Source of the DNA: Candidatus Amarolinea dominans
GTDB taxonomy: Bacteria; Chloroflexota; Anaerolineae; SSC4; Amarolineaceae
DNA length: 64,000 bases
NCBI GenBank assembly: GCA_016719785.1
Contig: JADJYJ010000019.1
Location: 1-64,000 of the forward strand
Direction of reading: 5' to 3'
Part shown: one piece after another, positions 54,036-64,000 of the stretch
Layout: every line of letters begins with the position of its first letter
Numbering within the stretch: the first letter of the stretch is position 1
Notes under the pieces: generated by a model
What the model saw: only the letters and a program-made list of their open reading frames with translations
Told to the model about the DNA's origin: nothing
The model's database searches: none
Program-made: the position numbers and the translations under genes

Positions 54036-54689
54036 TTACGGTGCGGGCGTTGGGGTTGCCTCTCCTTGCGGCTCCCGTATGGCCTCCATCTTCGCGTCCA
54101 CCCGCTCCAGCAGATGCCGGAACTGCGCCATCGTCAACCAGCGATCCTCGAAGACCAGAGTACGAACTACTGTCACCAGGGATCCATAGCGTGCTACTAC
54201 ACCACACAGGCGATGAGGAATGTTGTCTATCCGCCCTTCTGAACAACCAATAATGCTTTCGTCTGCCTGAAGAACGTTGCGTAATTCTTCAGGTTCCGGC
54301 CACTCATCTCGAGATTCAGCCGGGATTATCTCAACTTTCAGGACTTCATAGGCCTGTCTGCTATCCTCTTCGCTTTGATAGAGCGCTGTCGACTGCCCTA
54401 TCCGGACGAAGATGGGTGTGCTTTCAGGTCCTCGATAGTCTCTATACCTGGCGATTACACTCCCTGTCAAGTCCTGCGGCACTCCAGTTGACTCGCGCCG
54501 CCACCCGAACGGCAAATCAGTCGCATCCAGAAGTCCGCGCTCGATGCGATTGATAGGCGTCTCCGTGGAAGTCGCGCCTATGGACGACCCCAATGGCCCC
54601 AAGCACGCAGTTAGGATTTGCATACCCACCAACAGCCCAAAGTATCCGAGCCATACTTGCCAACAGGAGTACCATCTTCGTTTCATCAT
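54036..54689 (-). CDS. Putative immunity lipoprotein, type 1 (copy A)
   Basis: A 217-residue protein. A basic N-terminus, hydrophobic stretch and lipobox LTAC (Cys about residue 29) predict a lipoprotein. The soluble part (PINRIERGLLDATDLPFGWR, VIARYRDYRGPE, LVFEDRWLTMAQFRHLLERVDAKM) matches no family I know. Its ATG overlaps the stop of the type-1 Rhs C-terminal domain as ATGA, and a damaged paralogue stands in the same place after cassette 1. Overlap and co-duplication suggest an immunity protein held on the outer face of the membrane; inference. Confidence 0.65.
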   Translation of the reverse strand: MMKRRWYSCWQVWLGYFGLLVGMQILTACLGPLGSSIGATSTETPINRIERGLLDATDLPFGWRRESTGVPQDLTGSVIARYRDYRGPESTPIFVRIGQSTALYQSEEDSRQAYEVLKVEIIPAESRDEWPEPEELRNVLQADESIIGCSEGRIDNIPHRLCGVVARYGSLVTVVRTLVFEDRWLTMAQFRHLLERVDAKMEAIREPQGEATPTPAP

Positions 54690-56144
54690 GGCACCACCTT
54701 GATCGGCCACTGGTTGGCCCAGGCAGCCGCTCTTTGCGCGCCGCTCACCCAACCACCGTTTGGCGCATAGCCGCCTGGAATCCACATGGACCATTCCAAA
54801 GACACGTTTGTGCCAAAGTAAAACTGCCCAAGGGATCGAGCGCCGCCCTTCTTTACCAGGTACGCCTGTGAGGTCGCCAATACCCGTACGCCAGGCGCAC
54901 TGAACTGTGTCCCGATGCGGCCGCCGCCGACCCCTGCCGGGTTGACGAGTCCGATCATGACCTGGTTCTGCTGCAATTGAAGATCAGCGCCACCAAATCC
55001 AATCCCCACCGTAGTTTGCCTTCCTCCAGTTGGAGTCCATTCATTGCCAGCATAAAGTCCCTCCCCCACTGTGAAGCTCAAAGCTGGTTCATCGAACACC
55101 CGAGTTACCCCATCATCGAACACGTAGACTGTTCGGTATTCACCGGCTACCGCTGCCGGTAGTGTGCCTCGCGTGGCATAAGAAGAAACATGCACATATT
55201 CCAGCCGCAGATCGGCATCACCGTGAATGCGAAATTTGAGAATCCAGCCATCATCTGGTGCATAGTCTGGAGTGGCGCGGTAAACCGGTCCCTGATATTG
55301 CGGGGCCACAGAAGCGGTGCATAAGAGCGGTGGTGCTGACGGCGGCGCCGATGGCAGCACAGGGTCGGTCCAGGTGCAGTTGACAGCCCCCTCACATTCA
55401 TAATGGCTGAGGGTCGCTAAACCTGACAGAATTATTCAGGGCATAGCTGTAACGGTTCAGACTTTGCGGATTTTGAGGCTGGGGAACCAGCGTATCGGCC
55501 TGAGTGAACCTTCCCAGCGCCGGGTCGTAGTATCTGGCGTTGTAGAAATACAACCCGCCCGCCACCTCGTCCAGCACCTGGCCGGTGAAGCGGCGCTGCG
55601 TCGGCGTCGCGCCGAAGGTGTAGCGGCTCTCGCCCCACGGCTTGTAGCGAATCTCCGACAGCCGGCCGCCGGTCTCACTGACTGTCAGCGCCGTGCTGCC
55701 CAGGTGATCGGTCGTCAGCCAGCGCACCACCCCGTTGACCCGCAGTGCGATGCGCTGACCGCCCGCCTGGTAATACTTCGTGATCGTCGTGCTGCTGCCG
55801 GATGTCGTCTTCTCGTAGTAGGCGCCGACATAGACCGTCACGCTGCCGCCGAAGTCGGCCTTCACCCGGTTGCCATCCGCATCATAGGTATAGCTGGCCA
55901 ACACCGTGCTTCCCTGCTTCACCTGCTGCAAGCGGTTCTCCGCATCGTAGACCAGGGTGTAGGCCACGCCGCCCACCGTGCGCCCGGTCATGTTGCCGTT
56001 GCAGTTGTAGCTGTAGACGTTGCTGCTGCCCGCCTGCTGCACCGCATGCGGCTTCGTCGCCTGCGTCCCCGCCCGACAATTCCCCGGCGACGACGCACCG
56101 TACACATAGCTCCCTATGCTAGTCGTGCTCGCCGTGGCATTCAT
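54686..56144 (-). pseudogene. Orphan Rhs cassette 3: core fragment plus type-1 C-terminal domain, frameshifted
   Basis: From 56144 the frame gives an Rhs core with YD repeats (TLVYDAENRLQQVKQG, ASYTYDADGNRVKADFGG), ending in YYDPALGRFTQADTLVPQ and NRYSYALNNSVRFSDP. At about 55404-55414 two bases are missing compared with the copy at 59490, so the core stops as QPL. The type-1 domain continues in the next frame to 54686 (PPLLCTASVAPQYQGPVYRA, WILKFRIHGDADLRLEYVHV, GGADLQLQQNQVMIGL, AAAWANQWPIKVVP). No known toxin fold recognised. This is the most complete copy of the type-1 domain here. Confidence 0.75.
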
Positions 56145-56191
56145 CCTATCCTACCTTGATTGTACATCCCAAATTCAGCCACGGAAGTGGC

Positions 56192-56926
56192 TCAGGCCTC
56201 ATTGGCACAGTGGGGTACGCTGTTGCGATAAGAAAACAAAGGACAACTGTGAAAAGCGTCCATGTCGCGTATCCCTTGAAGTAACAGATACTCATGTTCT
56301 CTCAACACGGGATACACCGCCATCAGTTGCTTAAGTACGTCTGGAGCATCTCTAAAACAGTAGAGCTGGTCATGTCGATCATCAGTGCCGCCGAAATCGT
56401 TGTACTCGATGAAATACTTGCAGAAATAGCAGATTCTCAGTCGGGTGCGTTCAGGCAGTTGTCGTCTTAACTGCTCCATCGCACCGCCCAAATCCGTGAC
56501 TGCGTATCCAAATTGAGTCGATGCTGCAGTTTCGACGTATGCATCGTCCAATGAGAGTTTGAGTTGATAGACGACGGTTCCCCCTGATTCTCCGCCCGGC
56601 GTCCGATCCTCATAATAAGGATACAATCGCTCCTCAAGCATGGCGATCTGCAGGATACCATCATGGGATACAAGTACGTTGTGTGGTATCACGAGATAGC
56701 TACCATCGGGAAGCTCGTTCAAAACATCTGACAGTATGTGGAAGAATTTGACTTCATTCCACCGGAACTCGCGATTCCCAATGCAAACCATTGCATCCCA
56801 CTGACTACGATCACTTAACTGTGAGTACCGATGTTCAATCTGGACAATCTCCCTCTGGAGATCACTCACAACATAGCCCAGCAATTGCCGAGCGACACGA
56901 TTGTCTCGTTCTCGGTTGCGTTCCAT
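56192..56926 (-). CDS. Putative immunity protein, type 2
   Basis: A 244-residue soluble protein (GGGGGT before the ATG) directly downstream of the cassette-2 Rhs C-terminal domain, 82 bp away. A Cys-containing motif, ICYFCKYFIEYNDFGGTDDR then YCFRD, is reminiscent of a family of polymorphic-toxin immunity proteins with CxxCxY and a late Cys, but the exact family is not certain. No signal peptide, so it should act in the cytoplasm, unlike the type-1 partner. The stop is followed 48 bp later by cassette 3. Confidence 0.6.
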   Translation of the reverse strand: MERNRERDNRVARQLLGYVVSDLQREIVQIEHRYSQLSDRSQWDAMVCIGNREFRWNEVKFFHILSDVLNELPDGSYLVIPHNVLVSHDGILQIAMLEERLYPYYEDRTPGGESGGTVVYQLKLSLDDAYVETAASTQFGYAVTDLGGAMEQLRRQLPERTRLRICYFCKYFIEYNDFGGTDDRHDQLYCFRDAPDVLKQLMAVYPVLREHEYLLLQGIRDMDAFHSCPLFSYRNSVPHCANEA

Positions 56927-57008
56927 AATCTACCCCCTATCGATTCAGTGAATTACATCATGTGGCGATAATGCTGCGATGCTGCAGAGGCAAGCAGCCA
57001 ACCTGCAT

Positions 57009-58307
57009 CTAAGGCCAGCGCATGGGCTTTGGTGTCCTAATGAACTGATTCAGACGTTGCCACAACGATGAGTTTTCATCGGTCGGTCCTCCCTGGAACA
57101 CGGAGAAGTGCCCAGGCCTGCCATGTTGCGGCGTGTATTCGGGCAAACCTAGATCAGTCTGGAGTGCCTCGCTCTCATAGCTCTCGAAGGACTTGACCCA
57201 GTATTTATTGGGCCCCGCTTGTGTTTGGCCGTTCTGTAGGCAGTTCGTACAATACACGGATGCGCCATCGGGATCAATTCGTAGCTTACCGCTGCTACGG
57301 GCGAGGTCTGGCTTAACCGTCCCACAATTCAGACATATTGATCCTCCTGTCCCAATCCCCCCCACCATTGCCATCATCCCAAGAGCCGCATTCCCCCCAT
57401 AACCGGACATCGCCTCAAAGATTACGCCATTGGTGGTGGCAGCGCCCAGCGCCAACCCGCCAAGGTTTGCTGCGCCCAATTCCGCTTGAGCTTGCGCATA
57501 CCCGGTCGAGATGATGCCGTTGAATTCTTCAGTTGGGTTGAGTGGCTGATAGGCGCCTGCGTTCTCGCCAGGGTGCGCCAGGTAATACTGATAATACGCT
57601 TGCTTGGCGCCGATTGGATCCAGTCTTCCTTGCCGCAGTTGCATTTCAATGCTTTGGAGCGCATCTATGCCGCCACAACCATCATCTGCACTTGTTCCAC
57701 ATATGGCTGCGTGTCCGCTTGGATCGATGAACCCGAGAGGTTGATTCCCGACGTAGCTGTACCGGTTCAGATTCTGCGGATTTTGCGGCTGAGGAACGAT
57801 CGTATCCGCGGCCAGAAATCGCCCGATGAGCGGGTCGTACCAGCGGGACTGGTAGAAATACAACGCCGTGCCGCTATCCCAACGCTGACCGGTGAAACGG
57901 TAGGTCGTCACCTGGTTGCCGGCGTTGTAACGCGCCGCACCAAAGGGATAGTAGCGCAACTCGGTTTGACGGGTGCCGCTGCTGTTCAGCGTCAGCGCGG
58001 TGGAGCCGAGATGATCCGTCAGCAGGTAGTAGAGCACACCGCCGCTGTTCTCGGCCACACGGGTCGCACCAGCGTAATAATACTTCTTGACCGTCCCGTT
58101 GTCCAGTTCGTAGTAATTGCCGACGAAGACGCGCGTGACGCCGGCGATGGTCTCCTTGACCCGGTTGCCGTCCGCGTCGTACACATAGCTGGCCGTGACA
58201 CTGCCGGACATCGCAGTCAGCCGGTTTTCTGCATCGTAGGTCAGCGTGACATCTTGACTGCCATCGAGGCGCCGGGTGGCGTTGCCGTCAGCGTCATGGC
58301 ACTGACT
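57009..58307 (-). CDS. Orphan Rhs cassette 2: core fragment plus type-2 C-terminal domain
   Basis: A frame of 432 codons with no start of its own before ATG 58211. It begins immediately after the type-1 immunity stop with SQCHDADGNATRRLDGSQDV. The Rhs core (SYVYDADGNRVKETIAG, YLLTDHLGSTALTLNSSG, YFYQSRWYDPLIGRFLAADT) ends at the usual hyper-conserved NRYSYVGNQPLGFIDPSGH. The ~250-residue variable domain has a hydrophobic Gly/Ala region, two CxxC knuckles (ICLNCGTVK, VYCTNCLQNG) and an end with QHGRPGHFSVFQGGP. A zinc-stabilised toxin is plausible; activity unknown. Might be expressed only after recombination with a full-length Rhs gene. Confidence 0.75.
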   Translation of the reverse strand, partial: SQCHDADGNATRRLDGSQDVTLTYDAENRLTAMSGSVTASYVYDADGNRVKETIAGVTRVFVGNYYELDNGTVKKYYYAGATRVAENSGGVLYYLLTDHLGSTALTLNSSGTRQTELRYYPFGAARYNAGNQVTTYRFTGQRWDSGTALYFYQSRWYDPLIGRFLAADTIVPQPQNPQNLNRYSYVGNQPLGFIDPSGHAAICGTSADDGCGGIDALQSIEMQLRQGRLDPIGAKQAYYQYYLAHPGENAGAYQPLNPTEEFNGIISTGYAQAQAELGAANLGGLALGAATTNGVIFEAMSGYGGNAALGMMAMVGGIGTGGSICLNCGTVKPDLARSSGKLRIDPDGASVYCTNCLQNGQTQAGPNKYWVKSFESYESEALQTDLGLPEYTPQHGRPGHFSVFQGGPTDENSSLWQRLNQFIRTPKPMRWP

Positions 58308-58963
58308 TTACGGTGCGGGCGTTGGGGTTGCGTTTCCTTGCGGCTCCCGTATCGCCTCCATCTTCGCGTCCACCCGCTCCAGCAGATGCCGGAACTGCGC
58401 CATCGTCAACCAGCGATCCTCGAAGACCAGACCGTCAAGTCTGGTTACCACCTCGTCGTAACGCGCAATAACCAGGCACACTCGATGAGGAATATTGTTG
58501 ACGAGTCCCGATGAACACCCGATTCTACTCTCACTAGCGTGCAGCGTGAAATCCAACTCTACAGGGCGCGGCCACTTATCCGCAAACTCGGACGGAATAC
58601 TGTCTGTTACCAGTTTCTGAAATGCCTCTCGGCTCTCGATTTCGTTAGAGTACAGATACATTTGCTGTCCCGTCCTGACGAATGGCATGGCACTACGTTG
58701 CGGCCCCTGGTAGTCTCGATACCGCGCGAGAATGGCGCCGTTGGAATTCCGAGGCGCGCCAGTGGAGCGTAGACTCCATCCAGAGGGTAGATCGGTCGCA
58801 TCCACCATGCCACGCTCGATGCGATTGATAGGGGTTTCTGTGGGAGTTGTGCCCGCAAACGGACCTCGCGGCGACACACCCAGTTGCCATTTGGAAGCAT
58901 GAAGAACAACCCAGCCAAGCCAAATCCACGGCGCCATCGGTAGTTCCAGGTTCGGCTCATCAT
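58308..58963 (-). pseudogene. Type-1 immunity lipoprotein, copy B, frameshifted
   Basis: Counterpart of the gene at 54036. The expected start (58963, overlapping the domain stop as ATGA) gives MMSRTWNYRWRRGFGLAGLF but runs into another frame near 58880. The rest (PINRIERGMVDATDLPSGW, VFEDRWLTMAQFRHLLERVD) is read from ATG 58937 in a second frame. The lipobox is lost. The 3' 120 bp are nearly identical to copy A. Confidence 0.7.
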
Positions 58964-61900
58964 GGCACTACCTTGATCGGCCACTGATTGGCCCAGGCGG
59001 CCGCTTGTCGCGCGCCGCTGACCCATGTGCCACCGATGTAGCCGCTCGGAATCCACTTTTCCCATTCCAGAGCGGCATCCTGACCGAGGTAGAGTTGTCC
59101 GAGCGCATCTGCGCCGCCTTTCTCCACCAGGTACGCCTGCGAAGTGGCAAGAACCCGCACGCCGGGCGCACTGAACCCGAGTTACCCCATCATCGAACAC
59201 GTAGACTGTTCGGTATTCACCGGCTACCGCTGCCGGTAGTGTGCCTCGCGTGGCATAAGAAGAAACATGCACATATTCCAGCCGCAGATCGGCATCGCCG
59301 TGAATGCGAAATTTGAGAATCCAGCCATCATCTGGTGCATAGTCTGGAGTGGCGCGGTAAACCGGTCCCTGATATTGCGGGGCCACAGAAGCGGTGCATA
59401 AGAGCGGTGGCGTTGACGGCGGCGCCGATGGCAGCACAGGGTCAGGTCCGTTGCAGTTGACAGCCCCCTCACATTCATAATGGCCCGAGGGGTCGCTAAA
59501 CCTGACAGAATTATTCAGGGCATAGCTGTAACGGTTCAGACTTTGCGGATTTTGAGGCTGGGGAACCAGCGTATCGGCCTGAGTGAACCTCCCCAGCGCC
59601 GGGTCGTAGTATCTCGCATTGTAGAAATACAACCCGCCCGCCACCTCATCCAGCACCTGCCCGGTGAAGCGGCGCTGCGTCGGCGTCGCGCCGAAGGTGT
59701 AGCGGCTCTCGCCCCACGGCTTGTAGCGAATCTCCGACATCCGGCCGCCGGTCTCACTGGCTGTCAGCGCCGTGCTGCCGAGATGATCGGTCGCCAGCCA
59801 GCGCACCACCCCGTTGACCCGCAGCGCAATGCGCTGACCGCCGGCCTGGTAATACTTCGTGATCGTCGTGCTGCTGCCGCTCGTTGTCTTCTCGTAGTAG
59901 GCGCCGACATAGACCGTCACGCTGCCGCCGAAGTCGGCCTTCACCCGGTTGCCATCCGCATCATAGGTATAGCTGGCCAACACCGTGCTTCCCTGCTTCA
60001 CCTGCTGCAGCCGGTTCTCCGCATCGTAGACCAGCGTGTAGGTCACGCCGCCCACCGTGCGCCCGGTCATGTTGCCGTTGCAGTCGTAGCTGTAGACGTT
60101 GCTGCCCGCCTGCCGCACCGCATGCGGCTTCGTCGCCAGCGTCCCCGCCGTGCAGCCGCTGACCGGCGCAGCGTAGAGATAAGCGTTATCCTGATTGGTG
60201 GGCTGTACGATCTTCTTGTGATCCAGGTTGCCATTGGCAAAGTAGGTGTACTGCTCTTCGAATGGTCCATTGCCGACGCCGAGATAGGCCGCACAGTTCG
60301 TGTCGCCGGTGAACCCCGCCGTCAACCGATTCAGCCCATCGTAGCTGAAGCACTGCTTCTGGCTGGCGCCGCTCCCCAATGCACTGCTGAGCTGCTGCTT
60401 CACATTCCCCACCGCATCGTAGCTGTAGGTCAAGTCCTGCAGCGATGTCGTCGCGCCAGTTGTCCCCAGCGTCATGCGCTGCAAACGGCCCCCCTGCCAT
60501 CGTCCAGGGAAAATAGGTGTACTCCGCCAGCAACACCGTCGAACTCCCCAGCACCCGCTGCGTCACCCGTCCGGCGCCATCATACGCCGTGCTCTGCACA
60601 TAGTCAAGCCCGGTCGTGTACATGCGCCGCAGCAGCCCCTGCTCGTTGTAGAGGAAGTTCACCCCTTCGCCGCCAGGGTAGAACATCTGCGTCATCCGAT
60701 CCGCCGAGTCATACCCCCACTGCGTCACGAACGTCCCGCCGCCTGTGCCGTTGACGTACTTGCTCTCCTGCACCAACCGCCCACGCGCATCGTAGACCCA
60801 GCTCGTGATGCCGGAGCTGTCGCTCATCCCGGTGCGCCGACCCTTGCCTTTGTTATCATTGCTGGTATCGTCGTAGGTGTAGTTCGCCAGCGGTGTTCCG
60901 AGCGCGTCCGTCAGTCGCTTCTGCGTCAGCCGATTCAAGCTGTCGTAGCCAAACCACAGCTTCGTGCCCCGCGCATCGGTCTGCGTCAGCAGGTTCCCCA
61001 CCGCATCGTAGGTGTAACTCCAAATGCCCATGTCCGGGTCTGTCATGCGCGTCTTGCGCCCCAACAGATCGTAAGTCATCGCGGTCAATGCCTCATCCGG
61101 CCCTTTCATCTGCTCGAGCTGGTCGCTCACCGTGTAGGTGTAGACGGAGCGCGCATACACCGTCGCGTCCCAGTCGGGTTGCCCATTGACCGTGGCCTGG
61201 TACTGCTTCACCTTGTACAGCCGTCCCACCGCATCGGTCTCCGAAATCGTCTGCCGGTTCAGCGCATCCAGCACCGCGGTCTGCCGATTCTGGTAGAAGC
61301 TCTTGACCGTCGTGCCGTCCGGCTGCGTCACCTGCGTCACGCGGCCCAGCGCATCGTAGGTCGTTTGCGTTTTTGCCTGATTCCAGTCCGGCGTTCGATA
61401 CCCACCCAGACCGCCCGTGACGGTGTAGGGCACGCTCGCCCGCAGCACTCCCAACGGCTGGTATTGCGTGTTGGCGATGATGCTCTGACCGCTGTCCGCC
61501 GCCTCTGCCTGTGTCTGCACCACCCGCCCCATGCCGTCGTAGAACGTGCGACTCTCCAGGTAGTAACTCCCGTTCTCCTTCTGCTCCTGTTTCACCCAGT
61601 ACGGCGACGGCGACGGCGGCCCGACATAGTTGGTGTAACCGAAACGCAGCGTCGGGTTGGTTGCATCATCGCCGGGCTTGATGACCGCCGTCTGCCGCCC
61701 CCACTGATCGTAGCTGTAGCTGGTCGTCGCTTCGTTCACATCCGTCACGCTCGTCACCTGTCCCAACACCTTGTCCCAGGCGTAACTGGTCGTCCCTACG
61801 AGCGGCTGCGTCACCCCGGTCGGCAGCACGTACAGCATCGGCCAGGTTTGCGTAATCGTGTCGTAGGCCGTCAGCGTGGCGCGCCCCAGGGGATCGCTCA

Positions 61901-64000
61901 CGCTGGTCTGGTTGCCATACGTATCATAGACATAACTCGTGTCGGCCCAACTGCCCCCGCAGCTCGTCTGCCCCACCCGCACCTTCGTCACGTCGCCCTT
62001 GCTCGGCTTCTTGCTGTACGCGGATTGGTAGTCATAGAAATAGCGCGTCTCCCCTTTGCACGCGCCCGTTTCATTTTTCAACAGCACCTGCGCCGGCCGA
62101 TTCACGATGTACACGCCGCCACTCGTGTTGGCCGGGAAGTAGACCGTTTCCTGCGAACGGTACAGTGTTCCCACCGTGTCGCTGTAGGTGCGCATCGCCG
62201 TCACGTTGCCGTACTGCGCATTGTTTTGGCTGGTCGTCAGGTACTCGTACGTCGTTTTCTGACTGCTCGTCCCCAGCGTGTTGGTCGTGTCGGTCTGGTA
62301 AACCCAGTTCACCCCCTTGACCACCGCCGTGGCCCATGTCGTTGCGCTGCGCGCCAGCTCCCCGCTCCCCACCTGGCTCTTGCTGATGCTCAGACTCAGC
62401 TTGCCCTTGCGCGGATCGAGCGCATTGCCGTTGCGCTGATGATAGCTGTTCTCCATCACCCGGTACAGCGTCCCCGCTCCATCCTGCACCTGGCTGCGCA
62501 CAAAGTTGTAGCCGCCAAACTCGAAGTCGGGACAATCCGGCGCCGTGCCAGGGGGGCTGCCATTCGGGCCTGTCCACGCCCACGGGTTCTGATGGTCGTA
62601 CACCGTGCGCTGCACGCCGCCCATCCCGTCGCTCACCTCCATCTGGCTCACCCGGTAGCGGTTGGTATTCCTCCCGCATCCTTCCATCCAGATATAAGGC
62701 ACATTCGCGTAGCTGTAGGTGACGCTCCCGCCCTGCCCGTTGTTGACCGTCTCCAGCAGCGTGTGGTTCTTCCACGTGTCCTGCGTCCCCGCCACGCCAA
62801 CCCGATAGCCAAACGTCCACGCCGGCAGCGCACCACCATTCTTGCCCTTCTCCGTGATGCTCGTCAAGCGCATGATCCCTTTATTGTCGTTTTGATCGAA
62901 CCAGTCGTAGTCCTGCACCAGCACATAACTGCGCACCGTAGCAAAGGCGCTCGTGCTGCTGCGCACCAGAACTGTGATGGTCTCCAAACGATACGAACTG
63001 AAAAACACTTCGACATAAGGCGAATCCCAACCCTCTATGTGGACATCATCACGAGATTGATACCCCAACTCGATGCGCACACTGGCCAGACTCTGGCCGC
63101 TGGCCACATATTCGATTCGAGTCGGCCGGATCGCACGCACGTAGCTCTGCAAACTGCCGTCGCACATCGCGGTGTCTTCTTCCGCCACGTATGTGACCAT
63201 GACACGATTACCATGTGTGTCCCGCACCTCGGTGAGATGCGCTTCCCTCATTTGCTGATCGCAAGAGCCGCTATTGCGGATATACGCTGTGCCATTACCC
63301 CAATTATCCGCGCCAAACGTATAACGCGTTCCATCTGGCGCCCACACCAGCCAACGGTTGGTAGTCGAAGTCGGCTCGATGCGCAGGAAGCTCTGCGGTT
63401 CCGTTTGCCAGCCATTCGTGGCATCATACTTCAGCTCGAAGCCTCCGCCTGCATAACCCAAATAGAGCTTATCGCTCTTTAGGTCCCGAGTGATCTGTCC
63501 CAGGCCGTTCAACGACCATCCCCAACCCACGAAACTGGCCTGGTGGGTGAACGTTATGGCTCTTTCGGCATCCCCATTCACGACTTGCGTCGCCGTCGGC
63601 GTGGGGCCAGGCAGCGTCACCGTGTACGTCGAGGGCCCCTGGCGGATGCTGTTCACCCCCTCGCTCGCATAGCCCAGGCTCAGATTCAAGCCCAGCCCGC
63701 CCGGCCCCGGCGGCAGCGCCAGCGGATAGCCCAGGCTGCTGTTGCCGCTCCATTCGTCGGTCACGAACCCATGCACCGTCGGCAGATGCTGCGCACCATA
63801 GCTGAGCAGCGATGCCGGTGCGCCCAGGCCAAATAGACCGGGACCGTCCAGCCGGGCCATCAACTGCCGACCGACCACGTCCATCTCGCTGTCGAGCGCC
63901 TGCCACGTCTCGGCCGCATCGTCCCACCGGTACAGGCGGATCGTCTCTGTCAGCGCCACGCCCGGCGCGAAGCGGTAGGTCAGGCTCACCAGGCTTTCGA
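58960..64000 (-). pseudogene. Rhs polymorphic toxin protein, open at the right edge, with two frame lesions
   Basis: A very large YD-repeat protein reading in from beyond 64000. Visible parts: a beta-rich SpvB-like start (SLGYPLALPPGPGGLGLNLS, WGWSLNGLGQITRD), a long run of YD repeats (TYDALGRVTQVTQPDG, SYTYDAVGNLLTQTDARG), and the core end (VRWLATDHLGSTALTASETG, YYDPALGRFTQADTLVPQ, SVRFSDPSGHYECEG). Two lesions exist. A C6 run at 60489-60494 holds one base too many, joining YTYFPWTMAGG to the wrong frame. About 194 bp are missing from the type-1 domain at 59174 compared with cassette 3, shifting its last 70 codons. Rhs proteins form a cocoon around a C-terminal toxin delivered to rivals. As written it cannot make an intact protein. 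Confidence 0.85.

Noticed and set aside
60474..63482. A 1002-codon open frame on the plus strand opposite the Rhs gene
   Set aside because: Composition is Arg/His/Pro-rich with no domain or ribosome site; it is the antisense shadow of a GC-rich gene with YD repeats.

Overview
The window is about 64 kb of high-GC bacterial DNA with dense coding on both strands. Its gene style suggests Chloroflexota, perhaps an Anaerolineae- or Caldilineae-like lineage. The evidence is several secreted or lipid-anchored proteins with long Thr-Pro linkers around SH3b domains, LVIVD-repeat and dockerin-bearing surface proteins, C-terminally anchored subtilases, and a replication cluster in which DnaB is followed by a DnaD-domain protein and a DnaC/DnaI-type loader. 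No rRNA, tRNA or marker gene was seen, so this assignment is inference.

Layout. 1-1460: a decayed large serine recombinase cut by the left edge. 1622-4684: a large anchored subtilase. 4900-5520: a C-terminal remnant of a methyltransferase of restriction-modification type, plus a hairpin. 5699-11976: three tandem SH3b lipoproteins and a family-39-like glycosyltransferase. 12061-15219: a small charged protein, a block of palindromic repeats and an LVIVD propeller protein. 15362-17123: OsmC, YceI and a MarR regulator with clear operator-like palindromes. 17302-22405 (minus): SH3b lipoprotein, glycoside hydrolase and a second glycosyltransferase in one operon. 22604-26838 (minus): bifunctional-nuclease-family protein, DnaB (frameshifted), DnaD-domain protein and an unusual double-AAA+ DnaC. 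27114-29108: a second subtilase.

29301-36999 (minus): SSB, HerA and a low-molecular-weight phosphatase; then DUF2283 and a TumA/TumE-like toxin-antitoxin pair; then a P-loop kinase, an SDR, a DUF985 cupin, a HAS-barrel protein and NurA. HerA, HAS-barrel and NurA together suggest a DNA-end resection system split over two operons. 37256-41553: a nucleotidyltransferase, a PAP2 phosphatase, and an acyl-CoA dehydrogenase-AMMECR1-GalT operon. 41630-47452 (minus): two secreted zinc metalloproteases with dockerin-like ends. 47676-51795: sucC, a HIT protein, sucD and a CCA-adding/poly(A)-polymerase-type enzyme with an HD domain. 51934-53654: a BrnT-fragment/antitoxin fusion and an MFS transporter.

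53873-64000 (minus) is the most unusual region: an Rhs polymorphic-toxin locus. A long Rhs protein open at the right edge is followed by serial orphan cassettes, each consisting of a piece of conserved Rhs core, a variable C-terminal domain and a putative immunity gene. Two unrelated toxin/immunity types alternate (type 1, type 2, type 1). The two type-1 cassettes are about 2 kb near-direct repeats, both are damaged, and the boundary between each type-1 immunity gene and the next core fragment is the same. The toxin domains and their partners were not recognised as known families.
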